36,777 nucleotides of DNA from an uncultured Mycoplasmatota bacterium (GCA_900557185.1 USRP01000005.1:1-36777); one strand, 5' to 3'. Shown: positions 1 to 7,700, numbered from the stretch's first letter. A program made the numbers and translations. Notes: generated by a model from the sequence alone, not told the origin.

Positions 1-18
1 ACTTTTTTTTAAATAAAA

Positions 19-80
19 AGACTATTAACAAAATTTTACTTTGTCAACAGTCTGAAGAGATTAATTCTCTTTTTTCTTTT
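19..80 (+). terminator. Terminator of the gene left of the window
   Basis: Two hairpins lie in series. A long imperfect one pairs 19-32 with 40-53, using two G-U pairs. A short one pairs AAGAGA (55-60) with TCTCTT (66-71) and is followed by a T-rich run to 80. The second has the form of an intrinsic terminator. In related Bacilli the gene before ecfA1 is rplQ, so this probably ends the ribosomal protein operon; that gene is not visible here. Confidence 0.6.
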
Positions 81-82
81 GG

Positions 83-111
83 TTGTCAAGAGTGTGAAAC
101 TATATTATAAT
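83..111 (+). promoter_or_regulatory. Promoter of the ecfA1-ecfA2-ecfT-truA operon
   Basis: The -35 box TTGTCA (83-88) and the -10 box TATAAT (106-111) are 17 bp apart, close to the vegetative sigma consensus. The promoter lies between the upstream terminator and the first transporter gene, so the transporter genes have their own start. Confidence 0.75.
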
Positions 112-135
112 AATAACTTATAAGTGGTGAGGAAT

Positions 136-945
136 ATGGATATTGTTACTTTAAAAGATTTAACGTTCCATTATGGAAATCAAATTGTATTAAAAAAACT
201 AAATTTAACTATCCAACAAGGTACCTTTTTAACAGTATTAGGACCAAGTGGAAGTGGTAAAACAACATTGTTACAACTATTACTAGGTATGCAAAAAGCC
301 CAAGAAGGACAAATTTTAATTGAAAATGATTTATTGGATATACAACACATGAAGGAAATACGTAGTATGATGGGCTTTGTATGTGATCTTTCTAGTCACT
401 ATTTTACTGCCAATACAGTCGCATCGGAACTAGCCTTTGTACTAGAAAATTTATGCTATCCAAAACAAGAAATGAAAGAAAGAATTAACGAAGTAGCTAC
501 TTTATTTGGAATTGATGATTTATTAGAAGCATCGCCACAAGCCTTAAACTGTTCAGAAAAACAAATCGTCGCCTTCGCTTCTGCACTTGTTCATCATCCT
601 AAAATTTTATTATTAGACGAAGCATTTTATGGTATGAATTCATATGATATCGAAAAAGTATTTCGTATTTTAAAGAAATTAAACCGTGAAGAAGATTTAA
701 CGATTATATGTGCTACTTCTAATGTAGAATATAGCTTATATGGTAAAGAAATATTAGTATTAAAAAATGGTAAAGTATTCTTGTATGGTAAAAAACAAGA
801 TGTTTTACAAGAAGAAAAGAAATTAAAACAAGCTTCTTTAGAACTTCCTTTTATGGCTGATTTATCCCATAAATTATCTTATTATGGTCTTGTTGATAAA
901 CCGATATACAATATGAGTAGGATGGTGAAACATCTATGGAAATAA
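136..945 (+). CDS. ecfA1: ECF transporter ATP-binding protein EcfA1 (degenerate motifs)
   Basis: One of the two ATPase subunits of an energy-coupling factor transporter, which imports vitamins or metals together with EcfT and exchangeable S components encoded elsewhere. I start it at ATG 136 (269 aa), just after GGTGAGG; the frame opens earlier at GTG 124. Walker A is GPSGSGKT (36-43) and Walker B ends LLLDE with D161 and E162. Other ATPase motifs have drifted. The LSGGQ signature reads NCSEKQ (138-143), the Q-loop glutamine is replaced around VCDLS (82-86), and the usual H-loop histidine is missing in ATSNVE (193-198). It overlaps ecfA2 by 10 bp. Assignment to EcfA1 rests on gene order and is secure at family level. 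Confidence 0.9.
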   Translation: MDIVTLKDLTFHYGNQIVLKKLNLTIQQGTFLTVLGPSGSGKTTLLQLLLGMQKAQEGQILIENDLLDIQHMKEIRSMMGFVCDLSSHYFTANTVASELAFVLENLCYPKQEMKERINEVATLFGIDDLLEASPQALNCSEKQIVAFASALVHHPKILLLDEAFYGMNSYDIEKVFRILKKLNREEDLTIICATSNVEYSLYGKEILVLKNGKVFLYGKKQDVLQEEKKLKQASLELPFMADLSHKLSYYGLVDKPIYNMSRMVKHLWK

Positions 946-1754
946 AATGTAAAAGTGTTACTTATCAGGCTCCATTATTTGATTATCACGATCCTATATT
1001 AGATATTACATATACATTTCAAAGTGATCATATTTATGGCATCATAGGAGCCAGTGGGAGTGGTAAAACAACACTATTAGAACTCCTTTCCAAAGAGAAA
1101 GAAGCAAGTAGTGGTACCATCCAAATTGGAACCACAAAAACAGTATCACAATCTAGAAATATTGGTTACTTACATCAAGATTTAGTACGTCAATTCATTG
1201 GTTTAACAGTAGAAGAAGAACTTAGTTATTTATTAGAATCATTTTCTTACCGTCTAAAAGAAAAGCATAAAAGGATGAAAGAAGTACTCATGATGGTAGG
1301 ACTCAATGATAGTTATTTAAAAAGAAAAATTGAAACACTAAGTCACGGCGAAAAAAGAAAAATGGGTCTTGCCAGTATTCTTGTCTATAACCCAAAAATA
1401 TTGTTATTAGATGAACCTACCTTAGGACTATCACCAAAAGATAAAAAAGAGCTTATTCGCTTATTAAAACGATTGAAAAATAAATATCACAAATTAATTA
1501 TAATCGCTGGTCATGATGTTGAATTTATTCATGCGGTATGTGATCAGATATGTGTACTTTATCAAGGAACAATCTTCTTAGAAGGAAATAAATATGATGT
1601 ATTTGCCCAAGAAGAACAATTAAAAAAGATGGAGATTCAAGTGCCACAAATGATATCTTTCTCTCATTTAGTTTCTAAGCGAGTAAAAATAAACATTGGA
1701 TATCGAGATGATATTAACGATTTAATAAAGGATGTGTATCGTTATGTTAAATGA
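936..1754 (+). CDS. ecfA2: ECF transporter ATP-binding protein EcfA2
   Basis: Second ATPase of the shared ECF module (272 aa), expected to form a heterodimer with EcfA1 on the cytoplasmic face of EcfT. Unlike its partner it has a full motif set: Walker A GASGSGKT (38-45), Q-loop Q81, signature LSHGE (135-139), Walker B LLLDEP with D159 and E160, and H-loop H193 in AGHDVE. The start ATG 936 follows GGATGGTGA and lies inside the end of ecfA1, which suggests translational coupling. The C-terminal 50 residues match the extra domain typical of EcfA proteins. No S component is encoded nearby, so this is probably a group II module serving several S components. Confidence 0.92.
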   Translation: MEIKCKSVTYQAPLFDYHDPILDITYTFQSDHIYGIIGASGSGKTTLLELLSKEKEASSGTIQIGTTKTVSQSRNIGYLHQDLVRQFIGLTVEEELSYLLESFSYRLKEKHKRMKEVLMMVGLNDSYLKRKIETLSHGEKRKMGLASILVYNPKILLLDEPTLGLSPKDKKELIRLLKRLKNKYHKLIIIAGHDVEFIHAVCDQICVLYQGTIFLEGNKYDVFAQEEQLKKMEIQVPQMISFSHLVSKRVKINIGYRDDINDLIKDVYRYVK

Positions 1755-2493
1755 TATTTTATTAGATTTATATGATTCCCATTCTTTTTTAAATCGTCGT
1801 CATGTCATTGCTAAAGTAATTGCGATGATTCTCTTATTTATTTCGCTATTCTTTGTAAGAAGCTTTATTTCATTACTCTTTTATTTATTAGTACTTGTCT
1901 TTCTCATATTCCTGTCAAACATTCCTATTTCCATTTATTTACGTTTATTATGGCAAGGAAAATGGTTTTACATTGTTTTATATGTAATTTACCTATTATG
2001 TGGCATAAACCCGTTAAATAGTGTTATAATGGTTTTAAGAATTGTATTTTTTGTAATACTTATATTTTTATTTGTATTTACAACTTCCTATCGTGAATTT
2101 ATGTATGGATTAGAATGGATATTAAAACCATTGTCTATATTTTATGTGGATACAAAGTCAATTGCTTTTTCTATTTTACTAGGATTACAATTTATTCCTA
2201 TGTATTTAGATGAAATGTATTATATAAAACAATTGATGAAATTACGAAAAGGAAATAAACGATATTCTTGGCAATTTCGTTTTCAACAAGTGAAAATATT
2301 ATTAAAAAATGCTTTTTATAAAACAATTTCTAAAATGGATGAATTATCTCATATGATGGAAATTAGATTATATTCAACAAAAGCACATAAAACTCATTAT
2401 CAAAAAATGCGATTTACATGTTATGATGGATTATTTATTTTAGCCGTTTTAAGTGTATTGATATTATTAGTATTAAAGGAGACGATATTGTGA
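1744..2493 (+). CDS. ecfT: ECF transporter transmembrane protein EcfT
   Basis: Membrane scaffold of the ECF transporter (249 aa). It couples ATP hydrolysis by EcfA1/A2 to toppling of the S component. I prefer ATG 1744, which has AAAGGATG (1727-1734) upstream; the earlier ATG at 1732 overlaps that site. Hydrophobic segments lie near residues 18-60, 68-110 and 225-245. The charged cytoplasmic region between them has MKLRKGN near 155 and MEIRLYS near 200, in the place of the paired Arg-containing coupling helices of EcfT. The gene overlaps ecfA2 by 11 bp and truA by 4 bp, so all four genes are tightly coupled. Confidence 0.88.
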   Translation: MLNDILLDLYDSHSFLNRRHVIAKVIAMILLFISLFFVRSFISLLFYLLVLVFLIFLSNIPISIYLRLLWQGKWFYIVLYVIYLLCGINPLNSVIMVLRIVFFVILIFLFVFTTSYREFMYGLEWILKPLSIFYVDTKSIAFSILLGLQFIPMYLDEMYYIKQLMKLRKGNKRYSWQFRFQQVKILLKNAFYKTISKMDELSHMMEIRLYSTKAHKTHYQKMRFTCYDGLFILAVLSVLILLVLKETIL

Positions 2494-3230
2494 GATATTT
2501 AATGACTTTTTCCTATGATGGAACAAATTATAAAGGATATCAAAAACAACCTAGAGGAAAAACAATTCAAGGAGAAGTTGAAAAAGTACTAGGAAAGGTA
2601 AATGGAGAAAAAAAGATCGATATTCATGCCAGCGGAAGAACAGATGCTCATGTTCATGCTTTAGCTCAAAAAGCACATTTTGATCTTCCAGAAAAAATCG
2701 ATTGTGATAAATTAAAACATTCCATGAATTCTTTACTACCAGGAGATATTTATGTAAAAGAAATCGTTCCTGTACCAGATACATTTCATGCTAGATATCA
2801 TGTGAAAGCAAAAGAATATATTTATCGCATGAATTTAGGAGAATATGATCCAATTGAAAGAAACTATGTATTTCAATATAACAAACGATTAGATGTTGTT
2901 GAAATGGAAAGAGCATTAAAATACTTAGAAGGAGAACATGATTTTAAATCTTTTACAAAAGCGGATGATGAACACGAAGATTATGTACGTCGTATTGTTC
3001 AAACAAGTATTGTAAGAGATTCTAAAAATGTGAATAAAATTACAATTAGTTTTCTTGGAACAGGTTTTTTAAGATATATGGTTAGAAACATCGTTGGAAC
3101 ATTAATTGAAATTGGAGAAGGTAAAAAGAGGAGCGAAGATATTATTGCAATATTAGATGCGAAAGATAGAAGAGAAGCTGGATTTACTGCAAATCCAGAA
3201 GGATTATATTTAAAAGATGTTTTTTATTAA
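2490..3230 (+). CDS. truA: tRNA pseudouridine(38-40) synthase TruA
   Basis: Cytoplasmic enzyme that isomerises uridines 38, 39 and 40 in the anticodon stem-loop of tRNAs (246 aa, the usual family length). The catalytic motif GRTDAHVH is at 49-56 with nucleophile D52. The N-terminal FSYDGTNYKGYQ and the C-terminal FLRYMVRNIVGTL with GLYLKDV are family hallmarks. The start is GTG 2490, placed 7 bp after AAAGGAG and overlapping the ecfT stop in GTGA. It is the last gene of the operon and is followed by a clear terminator. The order ecfT-truA-rplM-rpsI is conserved in Bacilli, but here a reverse gene and a new promoter separate truA from rplM. Confidence 0.96.
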   Translation: MRYLMTFSYDGTNYKGYQKQPRGKTIQGEVEKVLGKVNGEKKIDIHASGRTDAHVHALAQKAHFDLPEKIDCDKLKHSMNSLLPGDIYVKEIVPVPDTFHARYHVKAKEYIYRMNLGEYDPIERNYVFQYNKRLDVVEMERALKYLEGEHDFKSFTKADDEHEDYVRRIVQTSIVRDSKNVNKITISFLGTGFLRYMVRNIVGTLIEIGEGKKRSEDIIAILDAKDRREAGFTANPEGLYLKDVFY

Positions 3231-3240
3231 AATGATATAA

Positions 3241-3273
3241 AAAAAGTTATTTCCACTAGAAAATAACTTTTTT
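3241..3273. terminator. Terminator after truA, probably bidirectional
   Basis: The arms AAAAAGTTATTT (3241-3252) and AAATAACTTTTT (3261-3272) pair perfectly around an 8-base loop. T runs follow the stem on both strands, so it can serve truA on the plus strand and the convergent zinc-ribbon gene on the minus strand. Confidence 0.85.
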
Positions 3274-3335
3274 ATATGTATTTATTTTTAAATTTAAGTA
3301 TCAAAGTTAAATAATACACAATAATACTTTTAATT

Positions 3336-3857
3336 TTAAATGAGACCATGAGGAATGATATTGGCTTGATATAATAGGAAAATACTTATCGCAATGATAA
3401 TAAAAGAAAGGATGATAAAAACTGGATTGATGATAGAAGTCTGTAGTTTTAGTTGTGGATTTTTCTTTAATTTCTTTTTCCACAGGAAAATACAGATTTG
3501 GTTCGCATAAATTGAATAGAGGATGTGGATAAGTAGAATGATAAGAATTGCAGTAGAAAGAGATAGTTTCATAGCAACAAGCAAAAAGAGACCAATTTCT
3601 AAATTTTCAAGAATAATTCCTAGTAATAGGAATTGATAATACCCAAAATAGAGGGGACCAATTAGAAAAGGAATATAAAAATTGGTATTATATAGTAATT
3701 TATAAAAATGAGAACTTAATGCTTTTTCTAATATTGTTTCTTGCCGTTCTGATAATCCTTTCTTTAAATAATGACCAGTTGAAATGTATCCACAACGTAG
3801 ACAATGATATTGATTTTTTTCTTTGGTAAGTTGGTGATGACAATTTGGACAATTCAT
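3336..3857 (-). CDS. Zinc-ribbon membrane protein, function unknown
   Basis: A 173-residue protein with an N-terminal zinc ribbon (C3, C6, C19, C22 in CPNC and CLRC) and a C-terminal membrane part with hydrophobic stretches near 60-85, 86-127 and 143-165. The ribbon is probably cytoplasmic. The start is firm: AGGAGG lies 6 bp before ATG on the minus strand, and a promoter lies just upstream. It stands alone and convergent with truA, and it interrupts the usual truA-rplM neighbourhood. Small proteins of this design are common in Bacillota and mostly uncharacterised. I do not recognise a specific family and assign no function. The hydrophobic part is rich in Ile and Leu and has no visible catalytic motif. 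Confidence 0.8.
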   Translation of the reverse strand: MNCPNCHHQLTKEKNQYHCLRCGYISTGHYLKKGLSERQETILEKALSSHFYKLLYNTNFYIPFLIGPLYFGYYQFLLLGIILENLEIGLFLLVAMKLSLSTAILIILLIHILYSIYANQICIFLWKKKLKKNPQLKLQTSIINPVFIILSFIIIAISIFLLYQANIIPHGLI

Positions 3858-3878
3858 ATGAAACCTCCTTCTATTTTC

Positions 3879-3907
3879 ATTATAGAAAGGTGTTTTAGAA
3901 AAGTAAA
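3879..3907 (-). promoter_or_regulatory. Promoter of the zinc-ribbon membrane protein
   Basis: On the minus strand a TATAAT -10 box (3884-3879) lies 17 bp from TTTACT (3907-3902), a 4/6 match to the -35 consensus. The -10 box is about 20 bp before the start codon. Confidence 0.6.
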
Positions 3908-3971
3908 GACTAAAATGATAGGATATATTTGAGTTATTCTTTCATTTTCAAGTGAAAATCTCATATTTTTG

Positions 3972-4000
3972 TTGACATTTCATGCTTTCTTTAGTACAAT
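3972..4000 (+). promoter_or_regulatory. Promoter of rplM-rpsI
   Basis: A perfect -35 box TTGACA (3972-3977) and TACAAT (3995-4000) are separated by 17 bp. Transcription would begin near 4007 and give a leader of about 77 nt before rplM. Confidence 0.85.
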
Positions 4001-4006
4001 TTTAAT

Positions 4007-4083
4007 TGGTACATTTTATATCCCATTCATGAGCCGTGGGACAGCTTATGAGACAAAAAAATTTGGAAAGGGAAAAGATAATT
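4007..4083 (+). promoter_or_regulatory. Probable L13 ribosomal leader with pseudoknot-like pairing
   Basis: The untranslated leader contains two interleaved helices. TCCCA (4021-4025) can pair with TGGGA (4037-4041), and CATGAGC (4028-4034) can pair with GCTTATG (4044-4050) with one G-U pair. Because each helix places an arm in the other's loop, the fold would be an H-type pseudoknot. Structured leaders ahead of rplM are known in Bacillota (Rfam L13 leader) and are thought to let L13 repress its own operon. The position and size fit. The match to that family is from memory and was not computed. Confidence 0.6.
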
Positions 4084-4521
4084 ATGAAAAATACTTACAT
4101 GCAAAAAAAAGAAGAAGTATCTCGTAATTGGTATGTAATTGATGCAACAGATATGACTTTAGGTCGTTTAGCTGCTAAAGTTGCTACTATTTTACGTGGT
4201 AAACACAAACCAACTTTTACACCACATGTTGACTGTGGAGATTATGTAATTGTTGTCAATGCATCAAAAGTTAATCTTACTGGAAATAAGTTAGATGCAA
4301 AAGTTTACTATAACCATAGTGGTTATCCAGGAGGATTAAGAGAAAGAACTGCTCGTACTATGAAAGAAAATTATCCAGAAGAGATGATTGAAAGAGCAGT
4401 AAAAGGAATGCTTCCAAAAGGAAGATTAGGACGTCAAATGTATAAGAAATTATTTGTATATGCTGGTAGTGAACATCCACATCAAGCTCAAAAACCAGTA
4501 GAATTAAAGGAAAGTAAATAG
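4084..4521 (+). CDS. rplM: 50S ribosomal protein L13
   Basis: Large-subunit ribosomal protein (145 aa, the normal length), an early assembly protein of the 50S particle. I start at ATG 4084. The longer frame from GTG 4036 runs through the structured leader and would add 16 residues unlike any L13. Recognisable segments are WYVIDATDMTLGRLAAKVA, the LRGKHKPTFTPHVDCGDYV region, the HSGYPGGLR loop, and MLPKGRLGRQMYKKLFVYAG near the end. rpsI follows 11 bp downstream with a strong AGGAGG site, the universal rplM-rpsI pair. Expression is likely under feedback control through the leader. Confidence 0.97.
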   Translation: MKNTYMQKKEEVSRNWYVIDATDMTLGRLAAKVATILRGKHKPTFTPHVDCGDYVIVVNASKVNLTGNKLDAKVYYNHSGYPGGLRERTARTMKENYPEEMIERAVKGMLPKGRLGRQMYKKLFVYAGSEHPHQAQKPVELKESK

Positions 4522-4532
4522 GAGGGTTTTAA

Positions 4533-4949
4533 ATGACAAAAGATAAGAAATTTATTGGAACAGGTAGAAGAAAATCTTCAGTTGCACAAGTAATTTTAAG
4601 ACCTGGAAAAGGAAATATTACTGTTAATGGTGTTGATGTAAGAGAATTCTTCCCTTATGAAACAAACGTTATGGATTTAAAACAACCTCTTGTTGCAACA
4701 AGTACAGAAGAAACATTTGATGTTGAAGCAAAAGTAAATGGTGGAGGATTCAATGGTCAAGCTGGTGCTATCCGTTTAGGAATTGCTCGTGCTTTACTAG
4801 AATACGATAAAGCCAATGAAGGTAGCGAAACAAGTTATCGTGCAATCTTAAAGAAAGCTGGATTCATTACTCGTGATGCAAGAGTAAAAGAAAGAAAGAA
4901 ACCAGGATTAAAAGCTGCACGTCGTGCTCCACAATTTAGTAAACGTTAA
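4533..4949 (+). CDS. rpsI: 30S ribosomal protein S9
   Basis: Small-subunit ribosomal protein (138 aa). Its basic C-terminal tail reaches the decoding site and touches the P-site tRNA anticodon loop. The N-terminal FIGTGRRKSSVAQV, the central GGGFNGQAGAIRLGIARAL and the terminal KKPGLKAARRAPQFSKR with the invariant SKR end are all present. AGGAGG precedes the ATG by 7 bp. It is the last gene of the unit and is followed by an intrinsic terminator. It has a few residues more at the N-terminus than the common 130, which is normal variation. Confidence 0.97.
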   Translation: MTKDKKFIGTGRRKSSVAQVILRPGKGNITVNGVDVREFFPYETNVMDLKQPLVATSTEETFDVEAKVNGGGFNGQAGAIRLGIARALLEYDKANEGSETSYRAILKKAGFITRDARVKERKKPGLKAARRAPQFSKR

Positions 4950-4950
4950 A

Positions 4951-4974
4951 AAACTCTGATAAGAGTTTTTTTCT
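4951..4974 (+). terminator. Terminator of rplM-rpsI
   Basis: AAAACTCT (4951-4958) and AGAGTTTT (4963-4970) pair around a GATA loop, followed by a T run. It begins directly after the rpsI stop codon. Confidence 0.85.
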
Positions 4975-4976
4975 TA

Positions 4977-5009
4977 GAAAAAAAGTATATATCGAATGGA
5001 TATATACTT
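4977..5009 (-). terminator. Terminator of tgt
   Basis: A perfect 11-bp stem pairs 4983-4993 with 4999-5009 around GAATG. Read on the minus strand, it is followed by a run of T (the A run at 4979-4984). It overlaps the tgt stop codon, so transcripts from both directions end within about 60 bp. Confidence 0.75.
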
Positions 5010-6228
5010 ATTTTTTATCTGTATGATAATAATCTTTTAAAAAGTTATTTTTATATTCTTCAAAACAATTTTGATTAATCGCATCTCTAATTTCTTCTGT
5101 TAATCTTAGTATGAATCGTAAATTGTGAATAGATGCTAGTTTATAATATTTTCTTCTTTCTTCTGGATCATGTGATTTATATAAATGACATAATTCTTTT
5201 CTAGTAATGCCACTTTTACAAGTAGGACAATCACAATGTTCATCTAATACTTCTAGACTATCTTTATATTTTGCTAGTCTAATGTTCCCATATTTGGTAT
5301 AAATTCTTCCATGTCTAGCTTCTCTTGTTGGAGCAACACAGTCGAATGTATCTGCCCCCATCTCGGCACCAATTAAAATATCATCTGGTCTAGATAGTCC
5401 TAATAAGTGACGAGGTTTATTTTCTGGTAGTTCTTCACAACACCATCTTAATATTTCTCCTAGGTCTTCTTTTAAGAAAGCTCCTCCTAGTCCATATCCA
5501 TCAAAATCCATTTTAGATAAATGTTTGGCTGTAGATCTTCTTAAATCTTCCCATCTACCACCTTGTAATACACCATATAATGCTTGATGATATCCTAAAT
5601 CATCACAATGTTTTTTATGCTCTTCTAGACTTCTTTTAGCCCATCGTTCGGTTCTTTTTAATGCCTCTACATTATATTCATAACTATCAGCAAGTGATGT
5701 TAATTCATCAAATGCCATATGAATATCAGCACCGATATTACATTGAATTCTCATAGATTCTTCTGGCCCAATAAAATCATCTTTCTGTAAAATCGGATCA
5801 TAGAAGTAAACACCATCTTCTGTAACACGAGCTAATCTATCTTTTGGATCAGTATTGATTACTTCTTGTTCACGGTCCATACTAACTACTTTTCCAAGCC
5901 CTGATCCCAAAGACATTACTTGAAATCCCCCAGAATCAGTTACTGTAGGACTATTCCATCCAGACCAAGATGCAAGTCCTCCATGTTCTTTAATCTTCTC
6001 ACATTCATTACGAAGATGATAACCATTACTTAACATTGCTTGTGCTTGTATTTCTTTTAGTTCATTCATCGATACAAAACGTACTTCACCTCTTGTTCCA
6101 ACGGCAATAAAGGCTGGCGTCTCAATATCACCATGGGGAGTATGAATAATCCCTGTACGTCCTAGTTTTCCTGGTATTTTATTTTTTACTTCAAAATAAA
6201 ATTGGTTGTTATTTTTATAATTTGTCAT
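5008..6228 (-). CDS. tgt: tRNA-guanine transglycosylase, divergent
   Basis: Exchanges the guanine at wobble position 34 of GUN-anticodon tRNAs for a queuosine precursor. I use the ATG at 6228 (406 aa): GGGAGG lies just before it, and the -10 box sits inside the longer reading that begins at 6264. Both catalytic aspartates are visible: D98 in TDSGGFQ and D296 in FDCVAPTR. Zinc ligands C332, C334 and C337 are in HCDCPTC, with H368 in IHNL. Compared with the usual preQ1-using bacterial enzyme, there is an extra stretch of about 18 residues after SGGFQVMSL (near 112-135). The substrate-pocket segment, usually GGLAVGE, reads GGAFLKE (248-254). The base it uses is therefore uncertain. It is a single-gene unit, and no queuosine synthesis gene is nearby. 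Confidence 0.88.
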   Translation of the reverse strand: MTNYKNNNQFYFEVKNKIPGKLGRTGIIHTPHGDIETPAFIAVGTRGEVRFVSMNELKEIQAQAMLSNGYHLRNECEKIKEHGGLASWSGWNSPTVTDSGGFQVMSLGSGLGKVVSMDREQEVINTDPKDRLARVTEDGVYFYDPILQKDDFIGPEESMRIQCNIGADIHMAFDELTSLADSYEYNVEALKRTERWAKRSLEEHKKHCDDLGYHQALYGVLQGGRWEDLRRSTAKHLSKMDFDGYGLGGAFLKEDLGEILRWCCEELPENKPRHLLGLSRPDDILIGAEMGADTFDCVAPTREARHGRIYTKYGNIRLAKYKDSLEVLDEHCDCPTCKSGITRKELCHLYKSHDPEERRKYYKLASIHNLRFILRLTEEIRDAINQNCFEEYKNNFLKDYYHTDKK

Positions 6229-6252
6229 ATGTCCTCCCATAAATACTGGTAC

Positions 6253-6281
6253 ATTATAACACATTATAAATATTTTGTCGA
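6253..6281 (-). promoter_or_regulatory. Promoter of tgt
   Basis: On the minus strand TCGACA (6281-6276) and TATAAT (6258-6253) are 17 bp apart. The predicted start lies about 20 nt before ATG 6228, which supports the shorter tgt start. Confidence 0.7.
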
Positions 6282-6320
6282 AATTTCTTTTAAACTAAAC
6301 CTATACTTATTTTTAAATTA

Positions 6321-6329
6321 TGTTATAAT
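6321..6329 (+). promoter_or_regulatory. Extended -10 promoter of the 6352-9595 operon
   Basis: TGTTATAAT (6321-6329) is an exact TGnTATAAT extended -10 element with no convincing -35 box at the right spacing. It lies 23 bp before the first start codon and back to back with the tgt promoter. Confidence 0.65.
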
Positions 6330-6351
6330 AAAAGTGTAAAGGAGGGGTGGT

Positions 6352-6894
6352 ATGCTTTATAAATATTCAGATTTGAAAAAAAAGGGTTATGCTCATAAAG
6401 ATATCGAACGATTAGTAGATCAACGAATTATGTTTAAAATTGAAAAAGGAGTTTATTCCAATCGTCGCAATGTGACAGAGTTATCAACTTTTTTAGTAAA
6501 ACATCCAAATGTGATTTTTACCCTAGAAAGTGCCTTTTTCTATCATGGAATGACTAGTAAAAGACCCGATAAATATGTCGTTGTGACAAAAAAGCCAGCA
6601 TGGAGAATTGTGGATCCACAAATCAAACAATATTTTATGGATGCTGCTATTTATGATATTGGAGTCACTAAGATTCAAGTTAATAATACATGGATTCCAA
6701 TATACGATAAAGAGAGAATGTTAATTGAATTAGTTCGTTATCGTAAAAAATTAGATCCAGAGTATTATCAAGAAATAAAAAACTATTACCATCGTCATCC
6801 TGAAATCATTGATATGAGAAAATTAAAGGGGTATTTAAATCAATTTGTAAGTAAAAAGAAAATAACGGAGGTTATTTTGACGGAGGTTTTATGA
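6352..6894 (+). CDS. AbiEi-like winged-helix protein (type IV antitoxin family)
   Basis: A 180-residue protein with the two-part layout of AbiEi antitoxins and related regulators. Residues 1-38 form a winged helix that ends in a wing strand IEKGVYS. The second part begins TLESAFFYHGMTSKRP (57-72), matching the family pattern SxxTALxxHGLxxRxP, and ends YDKERMLIELVRYRKKLD (118-135), matching YxxERTlxDxxR. In true AbiE systems this protein represses its own operon and opposes the AbiEii nucleotidyltransferase. The next gene here shows no nucleotidyltransferase motif, so a toxin-antitoxin role is not supported. A regulator derived from the family is as likely. AAAGGAGG lies upstream of the ATG, and the stop overlaps the next start in ATGA. 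Confidence 0.75.
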   Translation: MLYKYSDLKKKGYAHKDIERLVDQRIMFKIEKGVYSNRRNVTELSTFLVKHPNVIFTLESAFFYHGMTSKRPDKYVVVTKKPAWRIVDPQIKQYFMDAAIYDIGVTKIQVNNTWIPIYDKERMLIELVRYRKKLDPEYYQEIKNYYHRHPEIIDMRKLKGYLNQFVSKKKITEVILTEVL

Positions 6895-7697
6895 AACAAG
6901 CTTTTTTAAAAGAATTGAATTGCTTAAATATTTCTTTATCAAAAAGTCGTAAAGAAGAATTATATCAATATTGGTTACAGTTACAAAAACAATTTATATT
7001 GAATGAAAATGATATGTATCAAAAAGAATGGATTGATACTTTAAAGAAATATTTCTTTAAATCGATTGAATATTATCCAGCAGGGAATTTCGAAACTTAT
7101 TTTGAATCAATTTATGGCATTTTAAGTGGAGATAATTTATGGTATTCTTATGAGACAATGTTAATTTCTGATTCTTATGATAGTGCCTATAATTGGATGT
7201 ATCAAAATCGTGATTTAGTGATAGAACCATCATTAAGTACGTCAATTGTAATTGATTCTTATCTTTCTCGTGCTCAAGAATTATATATTGACTTTATGGT
7301 CGAAGAAATGATTGATACATATCCAGAATACAGCCAATATAATCGTGAAATTTTTAATGATTTTATGTTCCTTGTACGTTATTATCCATATCTTCCAAAT
7401 GAAATTATCTACGATAATATGAATTATGAAATGTGTGAAAAAAACTTACAAGATAATGAGAAGTTATCTTATTTATTTGGAATGTGTTATCATGATGTAA
7501 CATGTATGAGTTCTGCCTATTGGGCAGTTGTGACACCAAGACGATTACAACAAGAAAAATTACAGTATTATCAGTGGTTAAAATATAACAGTTACAATGA
7601 TATATTACTAAATCAATTTGTAGAACAAGGAATCGAAGATCAAGCTTATCGTTTAACTAATGGAAAACAAAAAATGAAACATATAGTAAAGGAGTAA
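6891..7697 (+). CDS. Unrecognised tyrosine-rich protein following the AbiEi-like gene
   Basis: A 268-residue soluble protein that I do not recognise. It is rich in Tyr, Asn and acidic residues and looks mainly helical, with no signal peptide, membrane segment or known motif. It starts in an ATGA overlap with the AbiEi-like gene, with GGAGG just before it, so the two are translationally coupled and probably work together. I looked for AbiEii features (a G-G-x-A-L followed by an S-x-D-x-D nucleotidyltransferase core) and found none. It is followed after 3 bp by another small unrecognised gene. It might be an unusual partner of the AbiEi-like protein or an unrelated gene in the same operon. Confidence 0.75.
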   Translation: MKQAFLKELNCLNISLSKSRKEELYQYWLQLQKQFILNENDMYQKEWIDTLKKYFFKSIEYYPAGNFETYFESIYGILSGDNLWYSYETMLISDSYDSAYNWMYQNRDLVIEPSLSTSIVIDSYLSRAQELYIDFMVEEMIDTYPEYSQYNREIFNDFMFLVRYYPYLPNEIIYDNMNYEMCEKNLQDNEKLSYLFGMCYHDVTCMSSAYWAVVTPRRLQQEKLQYYQWLKYNSYNDILLNQFVEQGIEDQAYRLTNGKQKMKHIVKE

Positions 7698-7700
7698 ATT

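Noticed and set aside
4036..4083. N-terminal extension of L13 starting at GTG 4036
   Set aside because: It lies within a structured leader downstream of a strong promoter, and L13 from ATG 4084 has exactly the normal length.
6229..6264. Longer tgt start at 6264
   Set aside because: It would place the start codon upstream of the -10 box of the only good promoter; GGGAGG points to ATG 6228.
6891..7697. RsmG-like methyltransferase, suggested by the first 40 residues
   Set aside because: The opening loosely recalls RsmG, but no SAM-binding glycine-rich motif follows and the rest does not match.
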